Source: Glycomyces sp040645615
Lineage (GTDB): Bacteria; Actinomycetota; Actinomycetes; Mycobacteriales; Micromonosporaceae
Assembly (NCBI RefSeq): GCF_040645615.1
Contig: NZ_JBEYYO010000007.1
Location: forward strand, 62,001 to 126,000
Direction: 5' to 3'
Length of the DNA: 64,000 nt
Each line of letters starts with the position of its first letter. Position 1 is the stretch's first letter. The notes under the pieces were generated by a model. That model was not told where the DNA came from, made no database searches, and was given only the letters and a program-made list of their open reading frames with translations. Both the position numbers and the translations under genes were made by a program. Positions 49,746 to 58,400 of this stretch are shown here, in pieces.

Positions 49746-49779
49746 GCCGACGCCGGGGCGGGTGCGCCCCGGCGTCGGC
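49746..49779 (-). terminator. Intercistronic hairpin before the second binding-protein gene
   Basis: A perfect 15-bp GC stem (49746–49760 with 49765–49779), GGTG loop, no T-run, between the second ATPase gene and the binding-protein gene. It may be an attenuator or an mRNA-stabilising element. Confidence 0.6.
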
Positions 49780-49784
49780 GGGGG

Positions 49785-50669
49785 TCATCCGGTGGCCGCC
49801 CAGTGGCCGTCGCCGACCTTGGTGAGCGGGGGCGGGTCGATCTCGCGGTCGCCGTCCGGTTCGAGCGGCTCGGGCTCTACCGGGTCGTCGGACCACTTGC
49901 GGTGCAGCTGCGGCACCGAGGCGAGGAGGTTCCTCGAGTAGGGGTGGCGGGGGTCTGAGAAGACCTTCCCGGTCTCGCCCATCTCGACCACCGCGCCGTG
50001 GCGCATGATCACGACCCGCTCGCTGATGTAGTTCGCCAGCGAGAGGTCGTGGGTGACGAACAGGACGCCCAGGCCCTGCTCGCGCAGTTCGGCCAGGAGG
50101 TTGAGCACGTCGATGCGGGTGGAGGCGTCGAGCATCGAGATGATCTCGTCGGCCACCAGCACCTTGATGTCGAGCAGGAGCGCGCGGGCGATGAGCATGC
50201 GCTGGAGCTGCCCGCCGGAGAGCTGGTGCGGGTACTTGCCCAGCACCGAGCCGGGGTCGAGCCGTACCGACTGGAGGACCCGTTCGAGCTTCTCGCGCCA
50301 CTCCTGGCGCCCCACCTGCGGGAAGTAGGACTCGCGCACGGTCTCGAAGACCCTGTCGGCCTTGAAGATCGGGTTGTAGCTGGAGAACGGGTCCTGGAAC
50401 ACGCCCTGGACGTTGCGGTAGTACTCCTTGCGCTGCGCGTGGCCCTTGGCGGTCACGTCGACGCCGTCGAGCGTGATCGAGCCGCGCGTGACCGAGGTCA
50501 GCTGGAGCACCATCTTCCCGATGGTGGTCTTGCCGCTGCCGGACTCGCCCACCACCGAGAGCACCTCGCCGGGGGCCACGTCGATGCTCACGTCCCGCAC
50601 GGCCACCAGGCGTTTGGAGCCGAGCGCGCCGACCCGGTAGGACTTCCACACGTTCTTGAGTTCGAGCAT
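49785..50669 (-). CDS. ABC transporter ATP-binding protein (OppF-like)
   Basis: A 294-aa ATPase. Walker A is VVGESGSGKTTIGKM, the signature LSGGQLQRMLIARALLL, Walker B VLVADEIISML, where the usual Asp-Glu-Pro is replaced by DEII, and the H-loop VLFVTHDLSLAN. The Opp-type C-terminal extension is short (HPYSRNLLASVPQL) and lacks the cysteine-rich motif of its partner. It lies 1 nt after the OppD-like gene, so the two form a heterodimeric motor for the two permeases upstream. Confidence 0.93.
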   Translation of the reverse strand: MLELKNVWKSYRVGALGSKRLVAVRDVSIDVAPGEVLSVVGESGSGKTTIGKMVLQLTSVTRGSITLDGVDVTAKGHAQRKEYYRNVQGVFQDPFSSYNPIFKADRVFETVRESYFPQVGRQEWREKLERVLQSVRLDPGSVLGKYPHQLSGGQLQRMLIARALLLDIKVLVADEIISMLDASTRIDVLNLLAELREQGLGVLFVTHDLSLANYISERVVIMRHGAVVEMGETGKVFSDPRHPYSRNLLASVPQLHRKWSDDPVEPEPLEPDGDREIDPPPLTKVGDGHWAATG

Positions 50670-50670
50670 G

Positions 50671-51624
50671 TCAGACCTCCGCCTTCCAGCACGCGACCTC
50701 GTGGCCGTCCTGGACGGCCACGACCGGGGGCTCCTCGGCGCATTCCTCCGAGGCCAGGGGGCACCGGTCGCGGAAGCGGCACCCGGTGGGCGGGTTGAGC
50801 AGGTGCGGCGGCTTGCCGGGGATGCTCTTGAGCCGCTCGTCGCCGTATTCGAGCCCCACTTCGGGCAGCGCCCCGATGAGCGCCTTGGTGTAGGGGTGCT
50901 TGGGCGATTTGATGATCGTCTCGGCCGGGGCCTTCTCCACGATCCGCCCGGCGTACATGACCATGATGGTGTCGGCGATCTGGTAGACCAGCGAGAGGTC
51001 GTGGGTGACCACGATCATCGACTTCACGAAGCCCATGTCGCGGAACTTGACGAGGGTCTCGGCCACGGCCTTCTGGTTGGTCACGTCAAGGGCCGAGGTC
51101 ACCTCGTCGGCGATGAGCAGGCTCGGGTCCAACAGGGTCGACAGGACCATGACCACGCGCTGCTTCATGCCGCCGGACAGCTCGATCGGGTAGTTGTCGA
51201 GCACCTTCTCCGAGAGCCCCACCAGTTCGAGGCGGCGCACCAGCTCGTCCTTCAACGCGCGGTACGACTTCCCGCGCGACTTGAGGAGCTCGGCGGTCAT
51301 CTTGCCGATCTTGCGGGTCGGGTTCATCGCGCTCATCGAGTACTGCGGGATGATCGAGACGCCCTTCCAGCGGTGGGCGTTCATGGCGCGGTCGTCGCCG
51401 ATCGGCAGTTCGTCGCCGTCGAGCACGGCCGTGCCGCCGACGTGCCGCATGCGGCCGTCGAGGCGGATGAGGCTCTTGCCGAGGGTGGTCTTGCCGCAGC
51501 CGGATTCGCCTGCGAGGCCGACGATCTCGCCGTCGGCCAGCGAGAACGACACCCCGTCGAGGGCGCGCACGTCGCCTTTGACGGTGCGGTAGTGGACCCG
51601 CAGGTCCTCCACTTCGAGTGTCAT
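50671..51624 (-). CDS. ABC transporter ATP-binding protein (OppD-like)
   Basis: A 317-aa ATPase. Walker A is LAGESGCGKTTLGKSL, Q-loop IIPQYSMSAMNP, signature ELSGGMKQRVVMVLS, Walker B LLIADEVTSALD and H-loop VVTHDLSLVYQ. The C-terminal oligopeptide-type extension has GCRFRDRCPLASEECAEEPP and a final cysteine, forming the four-cysteine motif that can hold an iron–sulfur cluster in this subgroup. The ATG overlaps the stop of the OppC-like permease by 1 nt. It works with the OppF-like ATPase. Confidence 0.93.
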   Translation of the reverse strand: MTLEVEDLRVHYRTVKGDVRALDGVSFSLADGEIVGLAGESGCGKTTLGKSLIRLDGRMRHVGGTAVLDGDELPIGDDRAMNAHRWKGVSIIPQYSMSAMNPTRKIGKMTAELLKSRGKSYRALKDELVRRLELVGLSEKVLDNYPIELSGGMKQRVVMVLSTLLDPSLLIADEVTSALDVTNQKAVAETLVKFRDMGFVKSMIVVTHDLSLVYQIADTIMVMYAGRIVEKAPAETIIKSPKHPYTKALIGALPEVGLEYGDERLKSIPGKPPHLLNPPTGCRFRDRCPLASEECAEEPPVVAVQDGHEVACWKAEV

Positions 51625-52505
51625 TACATCTCCCTCAGTTTCGGGTTGAAGACCTCGTCCAGGCCGACGTTGGTGATGTACAGCGCGCCCACGATCGCGG
51701 TGATCGCCAGGCCCGGCGGTACGAACCACCACCACGCTCCCAAGTGGAGCGAGCTCCACGCCATCGACTGCTGCATCATGGTGCCCAGCGAGACCGCGTT
51801 GGTGGGCCCGAGGCCGATGAAGTCGAGCATCGCGGCGAACAGGATCGCGCCGCCGAACAGCAGGATCATCGACATGAGCAGGTAGGAGGCCATGTTCGGC
51901 ATGATCTCGCGGACGATGATCTGCGGGGCCCGCTTGCCGGTGAGCCTGGCCAGGTCCACATAGTCCCGGTTGCGCAGCGTGAACGTCTGGGCCCGAACGG
52001 CTCTGGCGACCCACGGCCACGAGAACGCGCCGATGATGATCGCCTGCGTGACCACGCCGCGCACCTCCAGGTAGGAGCTGATGACGATGAGCACGGCCAG
52101 CGCGGGGAGCACGAGCACCACGTTGGTGATCATGTTGAGGAGCTCGTCGACCAGGCCGCCGCGGTAGCCGGCGGTGAAGCCCACGGTCAGGCCGATCACG
52201 AACGCGATGCCGCCGCCGAGCGCGCCGACGAGGTAGGAGGAGCGCAGGCCGTGGACGAACTGCACCCACACGTCCTGTCCGAAGTAGGTGGTCCCCAGCC
52301 AGTATTCGCCGTTCGGCGCCTGGGACTTCGGTCCCACGTACTCCATCGGGTTGTCGGACATGAAGAACGGCCCGATGAGTCCCACCAGCAGGAACAGGAG
52401 CACGATGGACATGCCGACCGCGACCTTGGGGTTGCGCAGCGCGAAGTACAGGTGCTCGTTGCGGCGGCCGAGGGGTTCGGTGGCCATGACGACTTCGGCG
52501 CTCAT
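51624..52505 (-). CDS. ABC transporter permease (OppC-like)
   Basis: A 293-aa membrane protein with about six helices and the N-terminal extension typical of OppC/DppC (NPKVAVGMSIVLLFLLVGLI). The extracellular loop WLGTTYFGQDVWVQFVHGLR and the EAA-type coupling loop DYVDLARLTGKRAPQIIVRE that contacts the ATPases are both clear. The ATG at 52505 overlaps the OppB-like gene stop by 4 nt. It forms the translocation pore with the OppB-like subunit. Confidence 0.93.
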   Translation of the reverse strand: MSAEVVMATEPLGRRNEHLYFALRNPKVAVGMSIVLLFLLVGLIGPFFMSDNPMEYVGPKSQAPNGEYWLGTTYFGQDVWVQFVHGLRSSYLVGALGGGIAFVIGLTVGFTAGYRGGLVDELLNMITNVVLVLPALAVLIVISSYLEVRGVVTQAIIIGAFSWPWVARAVRAQTFTLRNRDYVDLARLTGKRAPQIIVREIMPNMASYLLMSMILLFGGAILFAAMLDFIGLGPTNAVSLGTMMQQSMAWSSLHLGAWWWFVPPGLAITAIVGALYITNVGLDEVFNPKLREM

Positions 52506-53497
52506 GACTGGCCTCCTTCGAGTCCGAGGCGGGTGCGGGGGTCGACCAGGACGTACACGACGTCGGCGAGGAAGTTGAACAGGAGCACGCCGATCACGAT
52601 GAACAGCAGGATGCCCTGGAGCAGGAAGAAGTCCTGGTTGGTGACGGCGTTGAGGAGCAGGCTCCCCAGGCCGGGGTAGGCGAACACGACCTCGGTGACC
52701 AGGGCCCCGCCGACCACCACGCCCAGTTGGAGCGCCAACCCGGTGATTTGGGGCAGGACCGCGTTGCGGAAGGCGTAGCGCCGGATGAGCCGGGTCGGTG
52801 CGCCGAGTGCCGAGAGGTAGTTCGAGTAGTCCGATTCGAGCTCGTAGATCACGAGGTTGCGCATGCCGATCGCCCAGCCGCCCAAGGCGACGATGAAGAG
52901 CGAGAGGAACGGCAGGAACCAGTGCATGACGAGGTCGACGAAGAACGTCCAACTCAGGTTGGGCGTCATCGCGAAGCTGTAGCCGCCTGCGACGGGGAAC
53001 CAGCCGAGGATGATGCCGGCGACCCAGGCGAGGAGGATCGCGAGCCACATGTAGGGCACGGCGGTGAGCACGTAGCCGACCGGCAGGACGCCGTTGTCGA
53101 GCCATTTGTTGCGTGCGGCCTTGGCCCCCAGGGCGTTGCCCACGACCCAGCTGAGCAGGATCGAGGGGAGCAGGAGTGCGAGCGTGTACGGCAGCGCGTC
53201 GAGCACCACTGAGGACACCGGGGAGGGGAAGGCGTAGACGCTGACGCCGAGGTCGCCTTGGAACAGCGCGGCCCAGTAGTTGAGGTACTGCTTCCACATC
53301 GGCACGTCGAGGCCGAAGACGTTGTCGAAGTAGGCGCGCATCGCCTGGGAGGACTCGACATTGGACACCGAGTTGCGGGTCAGCATGCGCGAGACGGGGT
53401 CTCCGGGCATGAGGCGCGGGACGGCGAAGTTGATGGAGACGGCGATGACGAACGTCAGGCCGTAGATGAGCAGCTTGCGGCGGAAGTATCGGCCCAT
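52502..53497 (-). CDS. ABC transporter permease (OppB-like)
   Basis: A 331-aa membrane protein with about six helices. The start RKLLIYGLTFVIAVSINFAVPRLMPGDPV matches the OppB/DppB N-terminal motif ending in PGDP. A large loop follows (SSQAMRAYFDNVFGLDVPMW), then the coupling region YSNYLSALGAPTRLIRRYAF. The C-terminus VVYVLVDPRTRLG is the usual OppB ending. It lies 66 nt after the first binding-protein gene, behind a strong hairpin. Confidence 0.93.
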   Translation of the reverse strand: MGRYFRRKLLIYGLTFVIAVSINFAVPRLMPGDPVSRMLTRNSVSNVESSQAMRAYFDNVFGLDVPMWKQYLNYWAALFQGDLGVSVYAFPSPVSSVVLDALPYTLALLLPSILLSWVVGNALGAKAARNKWLDNGVLPVGYVLTAVPYMWLAILLAWVAGIILGWFPVAGGYSFAMTPNLSWTFFVDLVMHWFLPFLSLFIVALGGWAIGMRNLVIYELESDYSNYLSALGAPTRLIRRYAFRNAVLPQITGLALQLGVVVGGALVTEVVFAYPGLGSLLLNAVTNQDFFLLQGILLFIVIGVLLFNFLADVVYVLVDPRTRLGLEGGQS

Positions 53498-53520
53498 GTG
53501 GCCAGACTCCTAAGATCGGG

Positions 53521-53558
53521 CCGAGGGCCGGCGTCCGCATCGCGGCGCCGGCCCTCGG
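53521..53558 (-). terminator. Intercistronic hairpin after the first binding-protein gene
   Basis: A 13-bp perfect outer stem (53521–53533 with 53546–53558) plus a 4-bp inner stem, no T-run. It would let the binding protein be made in excess over the membrane subunits. Confidence 0.65.
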
Positions 53559-53563
53559 GGAGG

Positions 53564-55282
53564 CTATCCGGCCAGTTTGAGTTCGGTCAGCATGTAGATC
53601 GAGCCCATGTTCCACATGTTGTTCCAGGCGCTGGGGAAGACCTTGGGGGAGTCGCCGTCCTCGGAGGGCCAGTTGGTCCACACCGAGTTGTTGACCTGCG
53701 ACCAGGCGCCGTTGTACCAGACCGGGATCGCGGGCATGTCGACCAGCGACAGGCGCTGGAGTTCGGAGAGGATCTCCTGGTAGCGCGGGTCCTCGGCGGC
53801 GGTGGCGGCGAGCTCCTGGGTGAGGGTCCAGGCCTCTTCGTTGGTCCAGCGCGAGAAGTTGGCGGTGGTCTGGGTGTCCAGGACCGGCAGCTGGAACAGG
53901 TACCGGAAGTGCGTCCACGGGGTGTGGCTGGTGCCGGTCCAGTTGTTGAGCATGAGCTGGAAGTCGCCGGTGGTGCGCGAGTCGTCCACGGCGCCTGCGT
54001 CGATGAACTCCTCGGTGACGTTGATGCCGGCGGCCCGCAGGTCGGCGGCCATGGAGCGCGCGGCCTCCTCCCAGTCGGTCCAGCCGGTGGGCACCACGAG
54101 GCTGAGCGCGACCGGCTCGCCGGACTTGGTCTCGACGAAGCCGTCGCCGTCGGCGTCCTCGTACCCGGCCGCGGCGAGGATCGACTTCGCCTGGGCCGCG
54201 TCGTAGGAGAACCCGTGCTCGTCGAGCACGGCCTGGTCGAGGTACTTGTCCCACATCGGGAGGAGCCCGGTCGGGTTGGACGCGGCCACGAGTCCTGAGT
54301 AGACCGAGTCGACGATCTTGGCCGAGTCGAGCGCGAAGGCCATGGCGCGGCGGAACTCGGGGTCGTCGAGCGGCTCGATCGTGGTGTTGGGGATGAGCAT
54401 CGCGGTGTTGGCCGAGAGCATGTACGGCGCTTCGGCGTAGTAGGTGCTCAGGTCCGGGTTGGAGGCGATGAGCTCCTGGATGCCGGGCAGGAAGTTGTTG
54501 GACATGTCGAGCTCGCCCTGCGCCATGAGGTTGAGGGTGACCTCGTTGGAGGAGTTGACGATGTCGACGATGAAGCGCGGCGCCACTTCGAGGCCGAGCG
54601 CCTCGGTGGCCCACCAGTCGTCGCGCTTGACCCACGCGAGGCGGTCCTGGTCGAAGCTGTGGAGCTTGTAGGGCCCAGTGACGACCGGGTCCTCGTTGGC
54701 GCCGGTGAGGATCTCCTCTTCGGACAGCTTGGAGAAGACGTGCTCGGGGAGGATCTGCTCGGCCCACAGGAAGTTGTTCCACTCCTGGTGGCGCGCTTCG
54801 GTGAAGGTCACCTTGACGGTCAGCTCGTCCACGACCTCGACCGAGGAGGTCCAGTCCCAGATGTTGTGGTACGGCACCGCTTCGACCTGGCCGAGTTCGA
54901 GCGTGTACTTGACGTCGTCGGCGCTGAGCGTCTCGCCGTCCGACCACTTGACGCCCGAGCGCAGCTTGATCGTGTAGACGAGCTCCTCGGTCCATTCGCC
55001 GGACTCGGCGAGCCACGGGGTGAACTCGGTGGTGTTCGGGTCGAACAGGAAGAGGGTCTCGTAGGCGAGGCCGTTGAGGCCGGTGGCCTCGCCGGGGGTG
55101 ACGGTGTTCCAGTCCGCGGGCGGGCTCCAGGCCGTGCCGGTGGTGTAGAGCGTCTCGTTGCGCGGGAACTGGTTCATCGACATGTCGTCAGGGTCAGCGC
55201 TCCCACCGTCGTCGCTGCAGGCCGCGGTGGCCGCGACGGCCGATCCCGCCGCGATGGTGAAAAGGGTGCGTCGTCTGGTCAT
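53564..55282 (-). CDS. ABC transporter substrate-binding lipoprotein, family 5 (first copy)
   Basis: A 572-aa SBP_bac_5 protein, with an N-terminus that has MTRRRTLFTIAAGSAVAA and a lipobox-like ATAAC cysteine, so a lipoprotein; the RRR might also allow Tat export. It parallels the copy at 47952–49676: LKLRSGVKWSDGETLSADDV, TEARHQEWNNFLWAEQIL, DADGDGFVE and PAIPVWYNGAWSQVNN. It is the first gene of the transporter operon and lies opposite the GH2 gene across a 517-bp control region. The ligand is probably beta-manno- or gluco-oligosaccharide by context. Confidence 0.9.
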   Translation of the reverse strand: MTRRRTLFTIAAGSAVAATAACSDDGGSADPDDMSMNQFPRNETLYTTGTAWSPPADWNTVTPGEATGLNGLAYETLFLFDPNTTEFTPWLAESGEWTEELVYTIKLRSGVKWSDGETLSADDVKYTLELGQVEAVPYHNIWDWTSSVEVVDELTVKVTFTEARHQEWNNFLWAEQILPEHVFSKLSEEEILTGANEDPVVTGPYKLHSFDQDRLAWVKRDDWWATEALGLEVAPRFIVDIVNSSNEVTLNLMAQGELDMSNNFLPGIQELIASNPDLSTYYAEAPYMLSANTAMLIPNTTIEPLDDPEFRRAMAFALDSAKIVDSVYSGLVAASNPTGLLPMWDKYLDQAVLDEHGFSYDAAQAKSILAAAGYEDADGDGFVETKSGEPVALSLVVPTGWTDWEEAARSMAADLRAAGINVTEEFIDAGAVDDSRTTGDFQLMLNNWTGTSHTPWTHFRYLFQLPVLDTQTTANFSRWTNEEAWTLTQELAATAAEDPRYQEILSELQRLSLVDMPAIPVWYNGAWSQVNNSVWTNWPSEDGDSPKVFPSAWNNMWNMGSIYMLTELKLAG

Positions 55283-55799
55283 TGTGGTGTGCTCCGCTTC
55301 GGTTCGAGGGATGGCCGACGTCCGGCTGAACCCGGCCGGGACGACGAGGAGGGACGAGATGATGTGACCACCGGCATGTTAACCGGGTCAGTGATGGCAC
55401 TGAATCACGAGAAATCTTGTCTGTCAAGTGCCGGTTGTGGGAACAGGAGATCTCGGCCTGAAAACCCACCTTGAAACCAGGTTGAAACCTGAGGTCTCAG
55501 ACTACGCCACCACAACCGCGTCTACCAGTGCTTCTGTCCCTCGGCAGGTCACAACCTATGGACATATGTGATTTCAATTTGGTCAAGACTGCGAGGCGAT
55601 ATTGACGAACGACGCTTCGGCCTATATGTTCAGGCCCACTTACACGGTTAAGTTCTCAAACCGGACGCGCTCCGTGGGAACGCTCTTCTCACTTTGCAAG
55701 GTCCGGCACCCCGCCCCTGGCGAGCCCCAGGCATAGTTGGCACCGCGGCGCAGGCGTCCCGAACCGGCCGCGACCACCGATCAAGGCAGAGGAGTCCCT
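55283..55799. promoter_or_regulatory. Divergent control region between transporter operon and GH2 gene
   Basis: 517 bp without a gene and low in GC. For the plus strand: TTGACG (55602–55607), 17 nt, TATGTT (55625–55630), a good promoter. For the minus strand: TTGACA (55422–55427, reverse), 17 nt, TTCAGT (55399–55404), weaker at the -10. TTGAAACC is repeated at 55471 and 55482, 11 bp apart, next to a CTGAGGTCTCAG near-palindrome. These are candidate regulator sites. Confidence 0.6.
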
Positions 55800-58226
55800 T
55801 TGAGCGCCAAGCGAACGCTGCACGAGAACTGGACGGTCACGGGAGCCCCCGGCACCCCGGTCCCGGCCCTGGACGTGCCCGCCGCCGTCCCCGGCGAGGT
55901 CCTGGCCGACCTGCTCGCCGCCGGCCTCGTCGCCGACCCCTACCTCGACGACGCCGAGCAGCGCCTCGCCTGGATCGGCCGCACCGACTGGACCTTCCGC
56001 ACCGAATTCGACTGGGACGGCACCGACGCCGACGGCATCGACCTCGCCTTCGACGGCCTCGACACCGTCGCCCGCGTCAGCCTCAACGGCACCGTCATCG
56101 GCGAGAGCGCCAACATGCACCGCCGCTACCGCTTCGACGCCGCTCCCGCGATCCGAAACGGCGCCAACGAACTCGAAGTGGCCTTCACCTCGCCGTACAC
56201 CTACGCCGAAGCCCAGCGCGAGCGCCTGGGCGATCGCCCCAACGCCTACGACGAACCCGGCAACTTCATCCGCAAGGCCGCCTGCAACTTCGGCTGGGAC
56301 TGGGGCCCCAATCTCGCCGGGGCCGGCATCTGGCGCGACGTGCGCCTCGAAACCTGGAACACCGCCCGCCTCGACGAAGTCGTGCCGCGCACGACCATCG
56401 AAGGCGACACCGGCACCGTCGCATTCGACGTGCGCCTCCAGACCGCCGCCGACACCGAACTCGAACTCGCCTGCGACGCGGGCGGCCACCGCACCACCCT
56501 CACCGTCCCCGCCGGGACCACCACCGCTACCATCCGCGTCGAAGTGCCCCAAGCCGAGCGCTGGCACCCGCACGACCGCGGCGACCAGCCGCTCTACCCC
56601 GCCACCGTCACCGTCCGCTCCGGCGGCGAGGACCTCGACGCCTGGACCGGGCGCGTCGGCTTCCGCACCGTCGAGCTCGACACCGAGCCCGACGAGCACG
56701 GCCGCCCCTACAACCTCAAGATCAACGGCGAAGTCGTGTGGGTCAAGGGCGTCAACTGGATCCCCGACGAGGCCCTGTTCAGCCGCATCGACCGCGACCG
56801 CCTCAAACGCCGCCTCACCCAGGCCGTCGAGGCCGGGATCAACTTCGTGCGCGTATGGGGTGGCGGCGTCTACGAGTCCCAGGACTTCTACGACCTGTGC
56901 GACGAGATGGGCCTCCTGGTCGGCCAGGACTTCGCCTTCGCGTGCGCGGCCTACCCCGAAGAGGAACCCTTCTGGTCCGAAGTGGAGGCCGAAGCCCGCG
57001 ACAACCTCGCCCGCCTCGCCCCCCACCCCAGCCTGGTCACCTGGACGGGCAACAACGAGAACCTCTGGGGCTGGCACGACTGGAACTGGCAGTCCCGCCT
57101 CGAAGACCGCACCTGGGGCGCCGGCTACTACCTCGACCTCCTCCCCAAACTCACCGCCGAAGTCGACGGCACCCGCCCCTACTGGCCCGGCAGCCCCTAC
57201 TCAGGCGACCGCGACCTCCACCCCAACGAGCAGGCCCACGCCTCCGTCCACATCTGGGACGTGTGGAACGAGATCGACTACAGCCGCTACCGCGACTGGA
57301 AACCCCGCTTCGTGGCCGAGTTCGGCTACCAGGCCCCGCCCACCTGGGCCACCGTGCGCCGCATGGTCACCGACGAACCGCTCGAAGCCGCCTCGCCCGC
57401 GATGCTGTGGCACCAGAAGGCCGACGACGGCCAGGCCAAACTCCAGCGCGGCCTCGACGCGCACCTCCCGCCGGTGCGCGACTTCGACGACTGGCTCTAC
57501 TACACCCAGGTCAACCAGGCCCGCGCCATCAAGCTCGGCATCGAGTACTTCCGCTCGCTCCAGCCCTACTGCTCCGGCGCGATCGTGTGGCAACTCAACG
57601 ACTGCTGGCCCGTCACCTCCTGGGCCGCCGTCGACGGCGAAGAGCGCCGCAAGCCCCTCTGGTACGCGCTGCGTGACGTCTTCGAAGACCGCATCGCCAC
57701 CTTCCAACCCAGCGGCGACGGCCTCGACCTCGTGGTCGTCAACGACTCGGCCGAGGCCTGGGAAGGCGTCATCGGATTCTGGAAGTGCGACGAGCAAGGC
57801 CGCATCCTCGGCCGCGCGCTCGTCAAACTCGAGATCGACCCGCGCGACACCGCCGTCCTCGGCCTCGACCCCCAGACCCTGCCCTCCGACGGCGAATTCC
57901 TCGTCACCGGCCGCGACGACATCCCCCGCGCGACCTGGTTCACCAAGGAGGACAAGGACATGGACTGGCCCCAGGCCCGGTTCACCTCCGAGACCACCGT
58001 GGACGGCGACCAGGTCTCGGTGACCGTCACCGCCGAAACCGTCCTGCGCGACCTGTGCCTGTTCGCCGACCGGCTCGACCCCGACGCCCTCGTCGACAAG
58101 GCGCTCCTGACCCTCCTCCCCGGAGAGCAGGCCACCATCACCGTCACCAGCGCCACCATTGCCGCCGACCCCGAACTGGCCGCCGCGCTCACCAGCAAGC
58201 CGGTGCTGCGTTCCATCAACGACTGA
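55800..58226 (+). CDS. GH2 beta-mannosidase-like glycoside hydrolase
   Basis: An 808-aa cytoplasmic enzyme without a signal peptide. It has the N-terminal sugar-binding jelly roll (about 1–175, LAWIGRTDWTFRTEFDWDG and ACNFGWDWGPNLAGAGIWR), an Ig-like domain (about 180–285) and the TIM barrel (about 290–600). Catalytic residues are acid/base E420 in TWTGNNENLWGW and nucleophile E507 in FVAEFGYQAPP. The barrel signature WGGGVYESQDFYDLCDEMG is typical of beta-mannosidases. The TTG at 55800 is placed by GAGGAG. It would split imported manno-oligosaccharides from the non-reducing end. Confidence 0.92.
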   Translation: MSAKRTLHENWTVTGAPGTPVPALDVPAAVPGEVLADLLAAGLVADPYLDDAEQRLAWIGRTDWTFRTEFDWDGTDADGIDLAFDGLDTVARVSLNGTVIGESANMHRRYRFDAAPAIRNGANELEVAFTSPYTYAEAQRERLGDRPNAYDEPGNFIRKAACNFGWDWGPNLAGAGIWRDVRLETWNTARLDEVVPRTTIEGDTGTVAFDVRLQTAADTELELACDAGGHRTTLTVPAGTTTATIRVEVPQAERWHPHDRGDQPLYPATVTVRSGGEDLDAWTGRVGFRTVELDTEPDEHGRPYNLKINGEVVWVKGVNWIPDEALFSRIDRDRLKRRLTQAVEAGINFVRVWGGGVYESQDFYDLCDEMGLLVGQDFAFACAAYPEEEPFWSEVEAEARDNLARLAPHPSLVTWTGNNENLWGWHDWNWQSRLEDRTWGAGYYLDLLPKLTAEVDGTRPYWPGSPYSGDRDLHPNEQAHASVHIWDVWNEIDYSRYRDWKPRFVAEFGYQAPPTWATVRRMVTDEPLEAASPAMLWHQKADDGQAKLQRGLDAHLPPVRDFDDWLYYTQVNQARAIKLGIEYFRSLQPYCSGAIVWQLNDCWPVTSWAAVDGEERRKPLWYALRDVFEDRIATFQPSGDGLDLVVVNDSAEAWEGVIGFWKCDEQGRILGRALVKLEIDPRDTAVLGLDPQTLPSDGEFLVTGRDDIPRATWFTKEDKDMDWPQARFTSETTVDGDQVSVTVTAETVLRDLCLFADRLDPDALVDKALLTLLPGEQATITVTSATIAADPELAAALTSKPVLRSIND

Positions 58227-58297
58227 CGGTGACCGACAGCGACGCGCGACCACCGGCAACAGCGACCGAAGACTGACAGAGACCGATATCCGACAGC

Positions 58298-58329
58298 AGA
58301 CGCGCGGGAGGCCCTCCTTCCGCGCGTCT
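58298..58329 (+). terminator. Intrinsic terminator after the GH2 gene
   Basis: A 14-bp stem with one G-T pair (58298–58311 with 58316–58329) and CCCT loop, 71 nt after the stop. Confidence 0.75.
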
Positions 58330-58388
58330 CCTTCTCCCACAAGCGAAAACGACCCGTTCGGGGGTCCCGGAATGTCGTACCCCGGCAA

Positions 58389-58394
58389 TAAAAT
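58389..58394 (+). promoter_or_regulatory. -10 element of a probable leaderless transcript
   Basis: TAAAAT (TANNNT) ends 6 nt before the GTG at 58401. Confidence 0.45.
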
Positions 58395-58400
58395 CGAAGG

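Noticed and set aside
55799..55800. Start of the GH2 gene at the upstream position 55737
   Set aside because: The extra 21 residues precede the ribosome site and do not resemble a signal or domain.
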